NCBI GenBank assembly: GCA_900088475.1
Contig: FLMG01001401.1
Coordinates: 1-15,283, forward strand
Length of the DNA stretch: 15,283 nt
DNA from: Hyphochytrium catenoides
Lineage: Eukaryota; Sar; Hyphochytriomycetes; Hyphochytriales; Hyphochytriaceae
Direction of reading: 5' to 3'
A program made the translations under genes and the position numbers. The notes beneath the pieces are model-generated. The model saw only the letters and a program-made list of their open reading frames with translations, had not been told where the DNA came from and made no database searches. Positions 1-10,625 of the stretch are shown here, in pieces. How positions within the stretch are numbered: the first letter of the stretch is position 1; every line of letters starts with the position of its first letter.

Positions 1-69
1 TCTCTCTCTCTCTCTCCTCAATCTCTCTCTTTTGTCTCTCAGATCAAGGAGGTGCACGAAGATTTTTGA
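1..69 (+). CDS. Probable 3'-terminal exon of a gene entering from the left
   Basis: A pyrimidine tract (1-40) runs into a TCTCTCAG acceptor ending at 42. From 43 one frame reads IKEVHEDF and stops with TGA at 67-69. The tract and acceptor have the same form as the DPM3 intron ends downstream on this strand, which supports a plus-strand last exon. With eight codons and no upstream sequence the family cannot be identified. The reading phase is a guess; another phase would stop a little later. It could also be a fortuitous acceptor in an untranslated region. Confidence 0.3.
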   Translation, partial: SLSLSPQSLSFVSQIKEVHEDF

Positions 70-492
70 TGGCACCTGTCTTTGAGTCTATTCCGAATCC
101 AAAGGCCTCACTGAACGGAATACTGGGATCCAGCTCAGCTTATTCCCAATGTCATGAGGTTTGTTAGATTTTGTTGGTTCGCAAATCTTCGTCAGAGTCT
201 TCAGGAGCTGCCACACAGAGACAGACAGAGATCGCCAAACAGCCGCAGCTCCTCGACAGTCCCGAGCACAGAGGAAGAGGCTGACGCAGGCAGGACACAA
301 GCAGAAGAGGGAGAGAAAGAAGCGTGACGAGGCAAGGCAAGAGAGGCCAAGAGTTTCTATAAGGGAGAGAGAGAGAGATAGACAAAAAGAGTGATAAGTG
401 TTACCCACGCCAACGTGCTGCTGCTTGTCTTTCTGTCTCCTGGTGGGGCCTCTTCCCTGTCGGAGCCTGACTGTGAGGAATAGAGGAAGAAG
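70..492. other. Intergenic / 5' flank of DPM3
   Basis: No convincing coding exon is seen. The stretch probably holds the 3' untranslated end of the upstream gene and the promoter and leader of DPM3. It contains a purine-rich block around 290-395 that is open in several frames only because it is low in complexity. No clear TATA box is visible. Confidence 0.5.
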
Positions 493-1701
493 ATGCTAAA
501 ATATCAGCGGTTTGGCCTTGGCCTTTTAGGCTTCCTCGGCCTTTGGCTGGGTCTGCTCTGCAATGTCCTTGGTCTGCCTCTCAGCAGCGCTCACATGGAC
601 GTCATCAAGGCTGTAAGTCCGAGACTGTCTCATCTTTCATCCTCCTGACCATTAGAACTCCGTTTGCTATGCTCTTGGGCATATCTCCTACAGGCCCCTT
701 TCTCCCTTGTCTTCTCTCCCTCTCTCCATCTCTTTGTCTCTCTCACTTTCTCTTTCTTCTCGCAGTCTGGCTCACACGCTCTTGCACCTGCTGTCTCTCC
801 TTTGATGTCTTCTTTTTAAAATCTCTCTCCTTTGTCTTTGTCCTCGGCTCGGCGTTTCTTCTTCTTTGGACGCCTCTTGATCTCCCTTTCTGGCGTTCGC
901 CTTGTGTCTGCACTGCCCCTTTGCAATCTGTCTTTTGCCTGTCTTCTCTCTCTTCTCTCTTGCATCTCGCCTGCATATATAACATTTGCCATACGTTACA
1001 TGATCTCGCAAACCTCTCTTGCTCTCGCTCTCTCTCTCTCTCTCTCTCTTAGCTCTCTTTCCTAGCTCTCCCTCTCACGTTCTTCTCACGCTCTTTTGTC
1101 TCTCTTTGAGTCTCTGTCCGTGTCCTCCTCCGTCAAGTCATAGTCTCAATTTTTCCTGGCGATTCATAACCTGGTGTTGTCTGTCTCAGTCTCTTTGACA
1201 TGCCACTGACCAAAGTTTCTCTCTTTCTCTCTCCATTTACTCTCCTCTATTGACTCCTATCTCTCTCCTTCCACCAATTCCACGCATACGCACCACCCGC
1301 ACTCTGTTGTCTCTTCCGATCCCTGGTCATTCTTCGCCTTTCTCAGCTTCCGATGTATGTACTTGTATCCTTTGGCTCCTACTCCCTGGCGGTGATCGGC
1401 TTCAATCTTTTGAAACTCGAAGACTGCCCAGAGGCCGCGAAGGAGCTGGAGCAGGTACATCCTGAGAACCATCTTTCTCTCTCTTTCCTTCTCTTTCTCT
1501 CTCTCTCTCTCTCTTTCTGTCTCTGATCTAGATCGTTGTCTTTTCTTCTTTCTCTCATTTTCCTCTGTATTAATGCGTGACATCTACTGGGTTCCCAGCT
1601 CTCACGCACTTCCTTTGCATCTCTCTTCCTGCTTCTTTCTCTCTTAGGAGGTAATTGAAGCTCGAGAAGATTTGAAGAGGAAAGGATTCACTTTCCAATG
1701 A
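493..1701 (+). CDS. DPM3: Dolichol-phosphate mannosyltransferase subunit 3 (DPM3), three exons
   Basis: Exons 493-612, 1347-1454 and 1648-1701 join in phase 0 to give 93 residues, the usual DPM3 size (about 92 in human). Donors are GTAAGT and GTACAT; acceptors are TTTCTCAG and CTCTTAG. Two hydrophobic helices (about residues 7-30 and 41-62) are followed by a conserved soluble tail: LEDCPEAAKELEQ in exon 2, then EVIEAREDLKRKGF in exon 3, closely matching the human tail (DCEDAARELQ, then EARADLARRGLRF). In the family DPM3 sits in the ER membrane and its C-terminal coiled tail holds catalytic DPM1 there, so the enzyme can make dolichol-phosphate mannose for N-glycans, GPI anchors and O-/C-mannosylation. 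The ATG at 493 is chosen because it gives the expected length and places the first membrane helix at the N-terminus. It converges on the glucosyltransferase gene. The coding part is only 282 nt of a 1.2-kb gene, so it is easily missed. Confidence 0.93.
1029..1049 (+). repeat. (TC)n tract in DPM3 intron 1
   Basis: An uninterrupted TC dinucleotide run lies inside a wider C/T-rich intron (613-1346). It lies well upstream of the acceptor at 1346, so it is an intronic microsatellite rather than the functional polypyrimidine tract itself. Confidence 0.85.
1471..1526 (+). repeat. CT-rich tract in DPM3 intron 2
   Basis: The tract is almost purely C and T, with a (CT) core near 1497-1514, just after the exon 2 donor at 1455. 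Its pyrimidine strand is the coding strand of DPM3. Confidence 0.8.
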
Positions 1702-2050
1702 TAGATAACCTGCTCACAAGATATAGAAGGAGAAACTGATGCAAGAGAGGAAACAAACCGAGTGGCGGTGGGGGAGAAGAGAGAGAGAGAGAGAGGGAGA
1801 GAGAGATGGAGAGAGAGGTAGAGAGAGAGAGCCAGTGATCGGAGTGCGAGAAGAGAGTGAAGCCAAAGGAGAGCGTGTGGTTTTTGATAGAGTATAACAG
1901 GAAACGGAGGAGAGAGAGACGATTTGAGGCACGGACGACAGATTCTAAAACGAAAGCAGCCGCATCTATTTATTGACTCTAAGCCCTTGAGTAGTATGTT
2001 CATATGTGCAGTCTCTCTCTCTCTCTCTCCCATTGTAACTCATCTCTTTC
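1702..2050. other. Convergent intergenic region between DPM3 and the glucosyltransferase gene
   Basis: This 349-bp stretch lies between two facing stop codons and must hold both 3' untranslated ends. It contains a GA-rich repeat (1775-1830) and a short CT run (about 2011-2030). No coding exon is recognised. Confidence 0.6.
1775..1830. repeat. GA-rich imperfect microsatellite
   Basis: The GAGAGA units are interrupted by single GGA/TGGA steps. The tract lies in the shared 3' region of two convergent genes. Confidence 0.8.
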
Positions 2051-3575
2051 TCAAGTTGTGGCGCTCTTCTGCCCCAAAGAGTTAGAGCTGTTGCTGCGAG
2101 AGAGTCTACCCATCACGCGGTTCAGCACACTTCCTCTAGAGCGAGAGTCTAGAGGAACGTCACTCATTTTACTCTCAATCACAGTCCCTGGCTGCTGCCC
2201 ATTCGCAGCAGGAGTCATCGTTTCCTCGTCTGCTGAGGGAGAGAGAAGTGGAGAAGCAGTGAGAGAGGATGCACCTTCTCCTCTCTCTTGTCTGCTTGTT
2301 CCTTCTTCTCTGGTTGCCGAGGAGACCGAGAGCTCTCCTTCACTCGTTCTCCGGAGTAACTTCTTGAGAAAGCTAGAGAGAGAGGCACTTGACGGAGTCT
2401 CTCCACCTCTTGAGCCTTCCTCGTCCGTTTCTTGAGGAGATGATAGAGGAGAGACAGCTTGAGCGGACGCGACTGTAACTCTTGAATCTGTGACGGTGGG
2501 AGATGTGAGAGAGGAGGCAGAGATTTCTCCCTCGCTCTTTCTTCTAATGATCTTCTGCACAAAGTTACTGAGTGGTCCCCTGCCAGCGCTAGGCCCTTCC
2601 ATTTCTCTCTTCCCTGATACTGCGGCGTCCACTCCTGGCTGAAGAGAGATGCTCGTAGAAGAGGCTTCACGAGACAAGGAGGCCGTTCCTCCTACTTCGT
2701 TCACAGAAGGGGAAGACGAAGAGGCAACGTCCCCTTCAGGCTTTTTATATACAATACGCTGTACAAAGGTACTTATAGACTTCCGCCCTGGACCTCCACC
2801 GGTTGTCCGCAAGGGAGCCGAAGGCACTATGGTTGGCGAGGAAGACAGGGCCCAAAAGAGAAGAAGATAGGAAGTAGAAGAGGAGTTAGCGATATGTTAG
2901 TCACAGTCGTAAGCCATCATCCTCCCTCTTCTCACTGAAAAGACTATTGGGCGGTCTCTCTCTCTCTCTCAATTATCTCCTCCACGATTCTGAGAGGTCC
3001 TCTGGGTCTTCCGCTTCTCTCTATCCCACTTCTTCTCTGTCTATTTCGGCTGCTCTCTCAATCTTCTTTGCCTGCTTCCGTCTCTTGCTGCTGTCCCTTT
3101 CCTCTGTCTGCACCTTTCTGCATACTTACATTCTGGTCTGATCTCTGTGTCTTCCGTTCCTCCATCGCCTCCTCTGCCTGCTTCTCCATGGAGTCTGGAG
3201 GCTCTCTCTAAGTCGTGAGAGGGTTGGAGAAGAGAAGAAGAGGTGAAGGACGTAGCAGCAACAACCGATGAGGAGGCAGAAGATGGCGTCGCAGTGTCTG
3301 GTCCCCCTGAAGCGCCGTGATTCTTTCCCAGGATCTTGTTCACGAACCCAGTAATTGAGGTTCTGTTCTCAGAGGGACTCTCCTCGGTCGAGGGAGAGAG
3401 GTCTTCAGGGGACTCTATATCGCGGGACCACCAGGTGGACAGGCAGCAGGAGATGGCGACGGGAATTTGGCGGGACGTGTTCACGTGTGAGTAACAATTG
3501 ATGAGAAGAAGGTACAGGCTGGACACACACACACCAAGGAGAGGGAGAGAAGGAAAAGAGAGACGTATATCTATA

Positions 3576-3608
<33 letters not shown>

Positions 3609-6600
3609 GAAAAGAGAAAGCGAACAAACAACTACAAGCAATTTTTTCATCCCTACAAGGAAAGTACAAGGATCCGCATAGAAACAAGCAGTCGCGGTGC
3701 AGGAGAGAATCTGATTGTCAAGCCAGAAGGTGGCAGAATGGAAGAGAAAAGGATAACTGTCAGGAACTGACAGACACAACTCCACAGCGCTCCGACCGAC
3801 CTCCTTCACCCTTAGGGCCCCTCTGGAAAGGGGCTCGGACAATATCTCTGAAGTTCTCAAAAACTCCGCCTTTCCCTACCGCTCCTTCTCCTCCCACGGG
3901 CTCAGATAAGACCTCAGGGGACATCAACTCTGGGGAGCTCAGCGAGCCTCCTTCATCTGCTTCTAAATAGTTTATACTGGGCACGACCAGCCGCTCCCTA
4001 ACCACCATTCCTGTCTCCCTTACTGGAGTATCTTTGGTCCAATCCACGTAGCTGAACCGATACCTGAAGATTTAGAGGCGATGGAGGGGAACATAGAGAG
4101 CAGTGTCAGGCTTGTCCTCTATTGTTTAAAACCTCAATGCAAAGATTGAGAGAGAAGAGAAAGACACAGGCGGAGTGAGGCCACTAAGGAAGCATTCATA
4201 TCCAATGACAAGGGTCAGACATTGGGTTAACAGTATCTCACGCAGGTTAAGAGTAAAGGGATCTAATGATAAACGAGAGGTACCGCAAGACCTGCCAGAA
4301 AACTAATAGAGGAAAGCCGGGGAAAGAGGACAACCTCGGGAGCTCCTCTTCGGTCTCTTGAGCCTCCTTAACTATGCTCTCGTCACATTGTTGGCACACT
4401 CTAATGCCTAGTGTCGGATAGAACACCAGCGCCACTTTCTCAGACTGACAGCCGATGTACTGACAAACCATAAACTTCAACGGCAGATGGGCGTGGAATT
4501 GTTGGATGGCCTTCTCAACTCCACTCTCTCTCTGGATAGCCTTGCCAATTTCTGATAGAAGATGGAAGACAACAGCGAACGTAGGAGAACGAGAACCGAG
4601 GCTAAGCGATGCCATTCCCCATCGACTCTTTTTGCGATGCCTCTGATCTCTGCAGGGTGCGGCTTCGCTCATGTGCCATCTCAACCCTCTTCCCCTCATC
4701 TTCTCATCCGCCGATATATACACAGCTCCAATGTTGCTTACCTCCCGCCACTGTCAAGGCTTGCGAAGAGCAGGCATACTTGATCTCATCAGCCAAGATG
4801 TCCGAGGTGAGTGACGAGTAAGGCACGGCCGCGGGACCTGCACCCACACGCCGCACAGCCCGTCCCCAGAAGAATTGATCGCCAAAAAAAGGAACGATTA
4901 CTAGCAACAGCAAAATGTTGTTAACGGAAGTCAGTCAGTGTGCTTAGACCAAGAGACAAAGATAGAGACGTGGACATTTTGGAGGCAAGGGCAAGGGCAA
5001 GGCTCATGCCTCTGCCTTCTCGAAACACAGGATTTTGCCGAGAGCGAAGGTCCGCATTGCCTGGACCTACCTGTGGGCTTTCCGAGACGGAGTCCTGCAG
5101 CAGTCGTTCCGGCGCCACCGTGGTGCACTACGGCCTTACATTGCGCGAAGAGCCAATCATGCGGCGCTGGACCTATCATATACACCTAACCGGAGATTCA
5201 GTAGGAAGACAGCCAAGGAGAGCGGCATTGTAAGTCGTGAACGACAAATGCCCCCAAGAACATAAGAGAGAAGAGGAGGCGGCTAATATGCTAAGTTGAA
5301 TAATGAGACACCTGCTCGGGACAGTCTTCGACATCGCCAAGCCCTGACCATCCTTTTTGAATGATGGCTCTCTCGCCTGATTTGATCACGGCCTCGATCA
5401 CTAGCCGAGTCAGCTTAGCTGGATCCTTAACCACGATGGAACCGAATCCTAAAGAGCGCGATAGAAAAGAATGGGATGGACGGTTACTGTGATTGGGATA
5501 AACTCTGAGACGACTGGAAGGCACTTGGAAGGTTAGAGTGATAGGATCGGCCAAAACAGACGTGTGTCAGTTGTTCGCAAGAGGCAGGAGAGAGCACACT
5601 ATGGCTAGATAGCTGAACCGAGTGATATCATTTTCCCCCCCATGCCCTCATACTTTCTCAGGACTTTGGATCACTCAGTTCTACCATCAACAGGTGTGTC
5701 CATACCTATGAAGACTGGCTGGTCCCCTTTGGCGAGGAAATCTAAAAGGTCCTTGGGCGGCTGGTAGTCAAAGTCTGGATTGTCAAGGAACCACAAACCA
5801 CTGACGCCTATCCACGGCTGCCAATCCGAAGGGCGAGGGAGGAGATGCTCGCTGAAGCAGTATGTAAACGGTACCTGATATTTCATAAACAGACACCGTG
5901 AAAAGGTCGAGCAATACTGGAAGCTTGTAAAGGAAGACAGGACGCAAGCAATGGGACAGCGCCCCCGGAGAGCATAAGAAGGAAGAAAGTCACGAATGGG
6001 CAACCTGCACCCATGTAAGTATGGGGGTAAGTTGTTCTTCGAGACGGCTCGCTTTACCTGCTTGTCATTCAGAATGGTAGCTCCTCTCTTCACCTTTCTC
6101 AGCCGTAAAGTTTTTCTTCTCCACTCCTGCACGAGGTCCCGAATACCGCTCCAGATAGCAAGGTCCACGGTGAGATAGGAAAGGTACTTGGCGGCATCGG
6201 AGGTCAGCTCTGTCGTTATGAATGGGCTCTGGACGGCACGAGTGGGAGTCCAGGGCATGGTAAACGCCATGTGCTGATTGTACCAAGATCAGGGGTCGAT
6301 GGTAAGTGACGAGCAGCAAGATGATCGGGTTACGAGACGGGAACAATCAGGTGGCCAAGGCTTCAAGCATACGGCGATGTATGGAGAAGGAGAAAGGAGG
6401 GAAAAAGCGAAAAGTCATAACGTCTAAAGCATCTACTTTGTGCGCCATGGCAGAAAAGGCCTGAACAATGTAAGATGCGGACACGGGGGACAGGCTGAAG
6501 ATCCCAATGAGCTTAAGACCGGAAAAGGAGGCGAAGGGAAGTGAAAGAAAGGGAGGAGGCACATCCTAATTCTAGTTCCGCTGGGGTTAGGGGAACGCTT

Positions 6601-9600
6601 CCTGCTAGGAGGATAGTACACCCCTTGGCTTACCAATGGAATGCCCAACTTCTCAGCCACATGCGGAGCACAGAGCGAAGGAGGATTGGCGATCAATGCA
6701 TCTGCTCTGTAGAATTCATCGCCTTCTGAAGGTGTGGTGCAGGCCTGATAGACTGTTTTGAAGAGCTCTTTCATCCAAGGCCGCTTGGACCTTAGGTGGT
6801 CCAGTACCATACCAACGCTGATGAGCTTGTGGTTGACCATTGCCTGAGACGGGATAAGGTAAATGATAGGGCCGAAGAGGAGGCCGAGCCGAGTGGAAGC
6901 GGACAATGGGAAGTGATAAAAAGAAATCCAGAAGAAATAAGCGCCAAGCAGTTGGTGCCGGGTGATAAGATAAAGCTGAAAGGTTACCAGCGAGAGGTAA
7001 GATGAATATATACAGAGAGATGCCCAAGCAGAGTATAAATTCGTTCCGGGCCTCGATATATCACCGCCTTCTAGATTGCAAGGTATTCCGCTGCGCCTCA
7101 CCTCCATCAGCATCTTTGGATCTCCTGCTAAAGGGAAGAAGTCCAGACCATGGCCAGTGACAAAGTCCCTAAAGACTTCGTGGGTAGCAACCCGGACAAG
7201 ATGTCCCTTTGAGGCTAATCCTTTGCCCAGAGCGATAAAAGGTTGTACGTCCCCGCGAGAGCCCACGACTATTGAACAGAACAAGTGTCTTAGTGGTGGA
7301 GGTTAGAAGACAATGGCCGGTGGAGTGAAGTAGCACTCTGGACAAAAGGTAGCCAGAGCTTGGCGCGAGGACCACGTCTGTAAGGAGAAGCCATGGAGAA
7401 GCTAGTAAAGCGACAGACGGGGCTGTGGAGGCTGCCAAAGCAAGCACTCTACCTATAATGACGATCCGAAGTCTAGGGACTTTGAGTATTTGCTGGTAAT
7501 TTTGAGAGTGAGAGAGTTAGACACTTCTTTCGACCCTGCTACTCTGTACACAAGCAGGAAGAGTGCAGAGATTGCCGTCATATCCTTCTTAACCCCAGCA
7601 AGACGTCTGATCGCACACAGACTAAAATATAATGAGGGAGCCAGATATCTGAACGCCACTTAGCCAATGATGGACGCATAGAAGGAAGAACCCGCTAAGT
7701 ACTACCCTACCTTCTCTGCTCCTTCTTCTTTATTCACATAAAGGGAAACGGTCGTAGAGTAGAGAGCACGGAGTCTCATGATTGTCTCCTCCTTATGAAT
7801 GTTAGACTTAATGAGCTTCGACAAGATCTCTCGCAAGACCCACTGCACATTCTGCCCCTGCGAGTACCGCCTCTTCATCTTCCGCGAGTACTCTTCCACC
7901 ATCTCTTCCAGCTGCTGCTTGTGGCTCTCTCCATACTCTTGGCCCTCAAACTCTACGATCTGGCGGAGGAAGGGCTCTACCACCTGAGGCAGAACAGATT
8001 ATTGTTGGGCATATCAATCGACCTGCTACCAGCACCAGAGCCGACGGAATCACACTTTCCGTCCTGCCTCGAGTCCCTCTGCTCTTAATGTTCACACGAC
8101 CATTCGTACCTGAGGAAGAACAGTGTGCACGTTCCTTCTCCTAATGACACCCATCTCGTCCATGTACTGCCGCACAATATTCTCCACCAAGTATCCCACG
8201 GTCTGTTCTGTGTCCTCTAAGAGGAATGCGTTGTACATCCTCTCAGTCTCTGCAATGTCCTCCAAGGCTTCATTCTCTTCAGACAAAACAAACAAGGAGA
8301 GCAGATTTTCTCCGCTTTCCTCCTTAAACTTACGGCCACGCCTCAAGGAGGAGGGATCTAGGAGAGTGTAAGTCAGAGTAGAGTTTGACGGAAGAGAGGC
8401 AAGTAAAGACGCGCAGCGATGCGGGTGATGCTACGAGCAGGATGATCCCAAGACGTGAGTCACTAGAAAGCGTAAACCAGGTACAGGAACAAGAGATGAT
8501 GATCAAAAGAAAAAGGTAAGATCTACGCCGATAAACTAGTACCTGGCTCCGACTCTGAGTCCAGGTCGCTGGCTCGTAGGTCTCCAGCGTCTCCTTCTCC
8601 CTTTACGATAGACGTTCTGACAAGTGAGCTTCGCTCTGCTTCCTTCTCTACTTCCCATAGGTTGGAGCGAGGAGCAACCTGCTTCTGCAGCCAAAGCCGC
8701 CGGCGTATGAACGTGATTGGACTCTCTTTTCCTGATGTGAATTTAAAAGCTGAAGTCGAGTAAGACAAAGGTAAAGGAAGATACGAAACGAAGATGCCTT
8801 GCTCCATCTGACAGCCATGCTCTCCTTGGTATCTCTTCCGGAAGCCTTAAGCTTCATACCACCTATCTCCTAATGTCTTTGGCTGCTCATCGTTCTCCAC
8901 ATCCAAGCTCACCATCAAAGGACGTCGCGTACTGCCAACCGTCCTTATCACAAGGAAATCTATTCCTTTCGATCTGCCAGCCCTCGAGGTTCAGCCAAGG
9001 AGTCGATATGGTTCCATCTGCATTCGAGAACTTCGCGCGGCCATGCCAGCGTATATTCGTGCTGCAGAAGAAAAGGAAACACGCCATTATGAAAAAACGA
9101 TAGAGACACAGTGGGAGAAGGAAGATGTCATGGACGGACGTGAGGCTCCAAACTTATAAGGAAGTAGGATGGATAAGAGGTAGGGAAGTGAAGATGCCAT
9201 GGGGACTGCCAGCCATAGATAAAACACCATGGGATAGGCAGGAGGTTGTGCTAAACGGCACAAAGTATAGGCCAAGGCCGGATAGAGAAAGACACAAGTG
9301 ACACAGAACACCAATGAAGTCAACGAATCTCGCACTCTAGTTTCCTAAAAGAGTCACTTGGGAGAAGACTGTCTTCTCCCCGCGCCTCACCTCTTCCAAC
9401 CTGTGAGTCCGTACGTCTGGTTCTGATACACCTCTCCGGCCGGGTAAAGAGCGGCAAGGAACTCTTCCTCTGTAAGGGCTTGATCCCCGTCATCCCCATC
9501 AGATGAAAGATGCGACCAAGAATCATTGCTGCTGCCACTTTCCCGGTTTTCACCCTCTCCCTCTGCGACCTCCTGTCAATAGAAAGATGATCAGATTGAG

Positions 9601-10507
9601 CACTCGGCATAAAGCAGAGCGCCACCAGTAAAGAAAGCGCACGAAGAGACAATCCTTTGTTAGCTCCAAACCTTTGAACCTGAAGGAATGAGCAGATCGA
9701 GCTAACTAAGGACTGAGATGGAAGAATCGATAGAAAGAGAGAGAGAGAGGGAGAGAGTGATATTGAGTCTCAGACTCATCATAAGGTAGTCGACAGCTGA
9801 CCCTTAGCGCCTTCTTTATTGCCGTAAGCCATTGATCTCTCTCAGCTGCGGTGTCTGCATAGACATAAACCTTTCGAGGAGAGAACCAGTCCGGGTTTCC
9901 ATTGATGACTAGAAAGCCCGTCTCTGATGGTGATCTGCTAGGATTCACCACGTGAATACCTGCCCAAGGACCGACACCTTCCACCTAAAACAATGTGAGA
10001 GATGAGAGAATGAGAGAAGAGGAAGGAGGGAAGAGTGGTCGTCAACAAGCCAGAGTTTACCCAGCGGACGGAGCTGGCGCATGGGTTGGCAAGAGGCAAG
10101 ACCAGCACGGAGAGAGAGGGAAAAGACAAAGAGAGGAAGAGAGAGAGCGAGAGAGAGAGAGTGGGAGAAAGAGAGAGAAATGCAAAAAGGTGCACCCAAC
10201 AGATGATAATAGAGCCTATGAAAGAGAGAAACAGCAACGGGGAAACAGATCAATAGAGAGGGAGAGAGGGAGAGAAAGAGAGACAGGAAGAAAAAGCAAC
10301 CTTGATTCTAAGCACTGGCTGCGCAGGGTTCTCTCTGAAACTGGCTTTGGAGTTGTAGACCTGGATCCACTGTCCCCTCAGAAGGCAATACCTCCTCTTT
10401 CTTCGGTGCAGACGGATATACAGCTCTCCCTCCATCCCAATCGCTGCTCCTCCGCCACTTCCGCCTTCTTCAGAGGTGGCTGGTTCTTGAAGAGCATCCG
10501 AAGCCAT
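2051..10507 (-). CDS. PH-DysF-sterol glucosyltransferase (ATG26/UGT80-like), 1397 aa, 19 exons
   Basis: The product is predicted to transfer glucose from UDP-glucose to the 3-hydroxyl of membrane sterols. Domains in order: PH (about 25-130, with the closing helix WLTAIKKAL); an acidic linker (131-175); DysF (about 177-262, with [16 protein letters not shown] and FIRRRLW); a charged helical segment (310-480) not assigned; a GT28/GT1-type glucosyltransferase (about 493-911) with [11 protein letters not shown] at 497, FTMPW at 626, FGSIVVKDP at 752, [18 protein letters not shown] at 817 and [10 protein letters not shown] at 838; a Cys4 segment (C917, C922, C940, C943); and a Ser-rich tail to 1397 with repeated short basic amphipathic motifs. 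All motifs of an intact enzyme are present. The start ATG at 10507 lies just before the PH domain, and upstream sequence is CT-rich leader. Fungal Atg26 also carries a PH domain, with GRAM domains, but I know of no close relative with DysF. The enzyme family is very secure; the exact sterol or lipid acceptor is inferred. Confidence 0.92.
3575..3617. repeat. Compound (TG)n(AG)n microsatellite in intron 17
   Basis: A TGTGTG run passes directly into an AG run. In the transcript it reads as a CT tract followed by CACACA, inside the intron between exons 17 and 18 of the glucosyltransferase gene. Confidence 0.8.
10131..10288. repeat. GA-rich tracts in intron 1 of the glucosyltransferase gene
   Basis: Two purine-rich blocks (about 10131-10178 and 10254-10288) flank a short mixed stretch. 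On the transcribed sense they are pyrimidine tracts. They are intronic and carry no conserved coding signal. Confidence 0.75.
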
Positions 10508-10625
10508 GATGTCGACAGAGAAAGAAACGCCAGAGTGGAGAGCGCGCGCAGGAGAGAGAGACAGAGAGAGAGAAGAGAGAGAGAGAGAAGGAGAGAGAGA
10601 GAGGAGGTGGACGCTGGAAGATAGG
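10508..10625 (-). promoter_or_regulatory. Short leader / promoter gap upstream of the glucosyltransferase gene
   Basis: Only 118 bp separate the start ATG at 10507 from the stop of the preceding head-to-tail gene at 10626. On the sense strand the gap is CT-rich (about 10550-10605 is a GA tract on the plus strand). It probably holds the 5' untranslated leader and core promoter; no TATA-like element is evident. If the upstream gene model is wrong, the promoter region would be longer. Confidence 0.35.

Larger units (their letters stand above)
2051..10507 (-). other. Exon-intron model of the glucosyltransferase gene
   Basis: Exons in order of transcription: 10507-10301, 9984-9802, 9572-9391, 9061-8913, 8749-8543, 8357-8110, 7983-7711, 7492-7453, 7268-7102, 6843-6634, 6273-6058, 5874-5706, 5448-5312, 5185-5071, 4900-4742, 4551-4335, 4063-3810, 3414-3130, 2826-2051. 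All introns are GT-AG and the summed 4194 nt stay in one frame. Boundaries inside the glucosyltransferase domain are fixed by conserved residues on both sides. Least certain: the donors of exon 1 (GTTGCT), exon 2 (GTCAGC), exon 16 (GTTGTC) and exon 17 (GTGAAG, with GTCGGT a few bases on as a same-phase alternative), and the acceptors of exons 5 and 18. Intron 18 starts with a textbook GTAAGTATG. Introns average about 240 nt. Confidence 0.82.

Noticed and set aside
161-1065. Open frames rich in SLSLSL or ERERER repeats
   Set aside because: They are translations of CT/GA dinucleotide tracts, open in several frames and both strands, with no domain content. The real coding signal here is the spliced DPM3.
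4247-4335. Reading the glucosyltransferase straight on to a stop at 4247 (C-terminus [11 protein letters not shown]...)
   Set aside because: A donor at GAG|GTTGTC joins exon 17 in the correct phase and gives a continuous, well-behaved protein, so this stretch is more likely intron. An alternative short isoform cannot be excluded.
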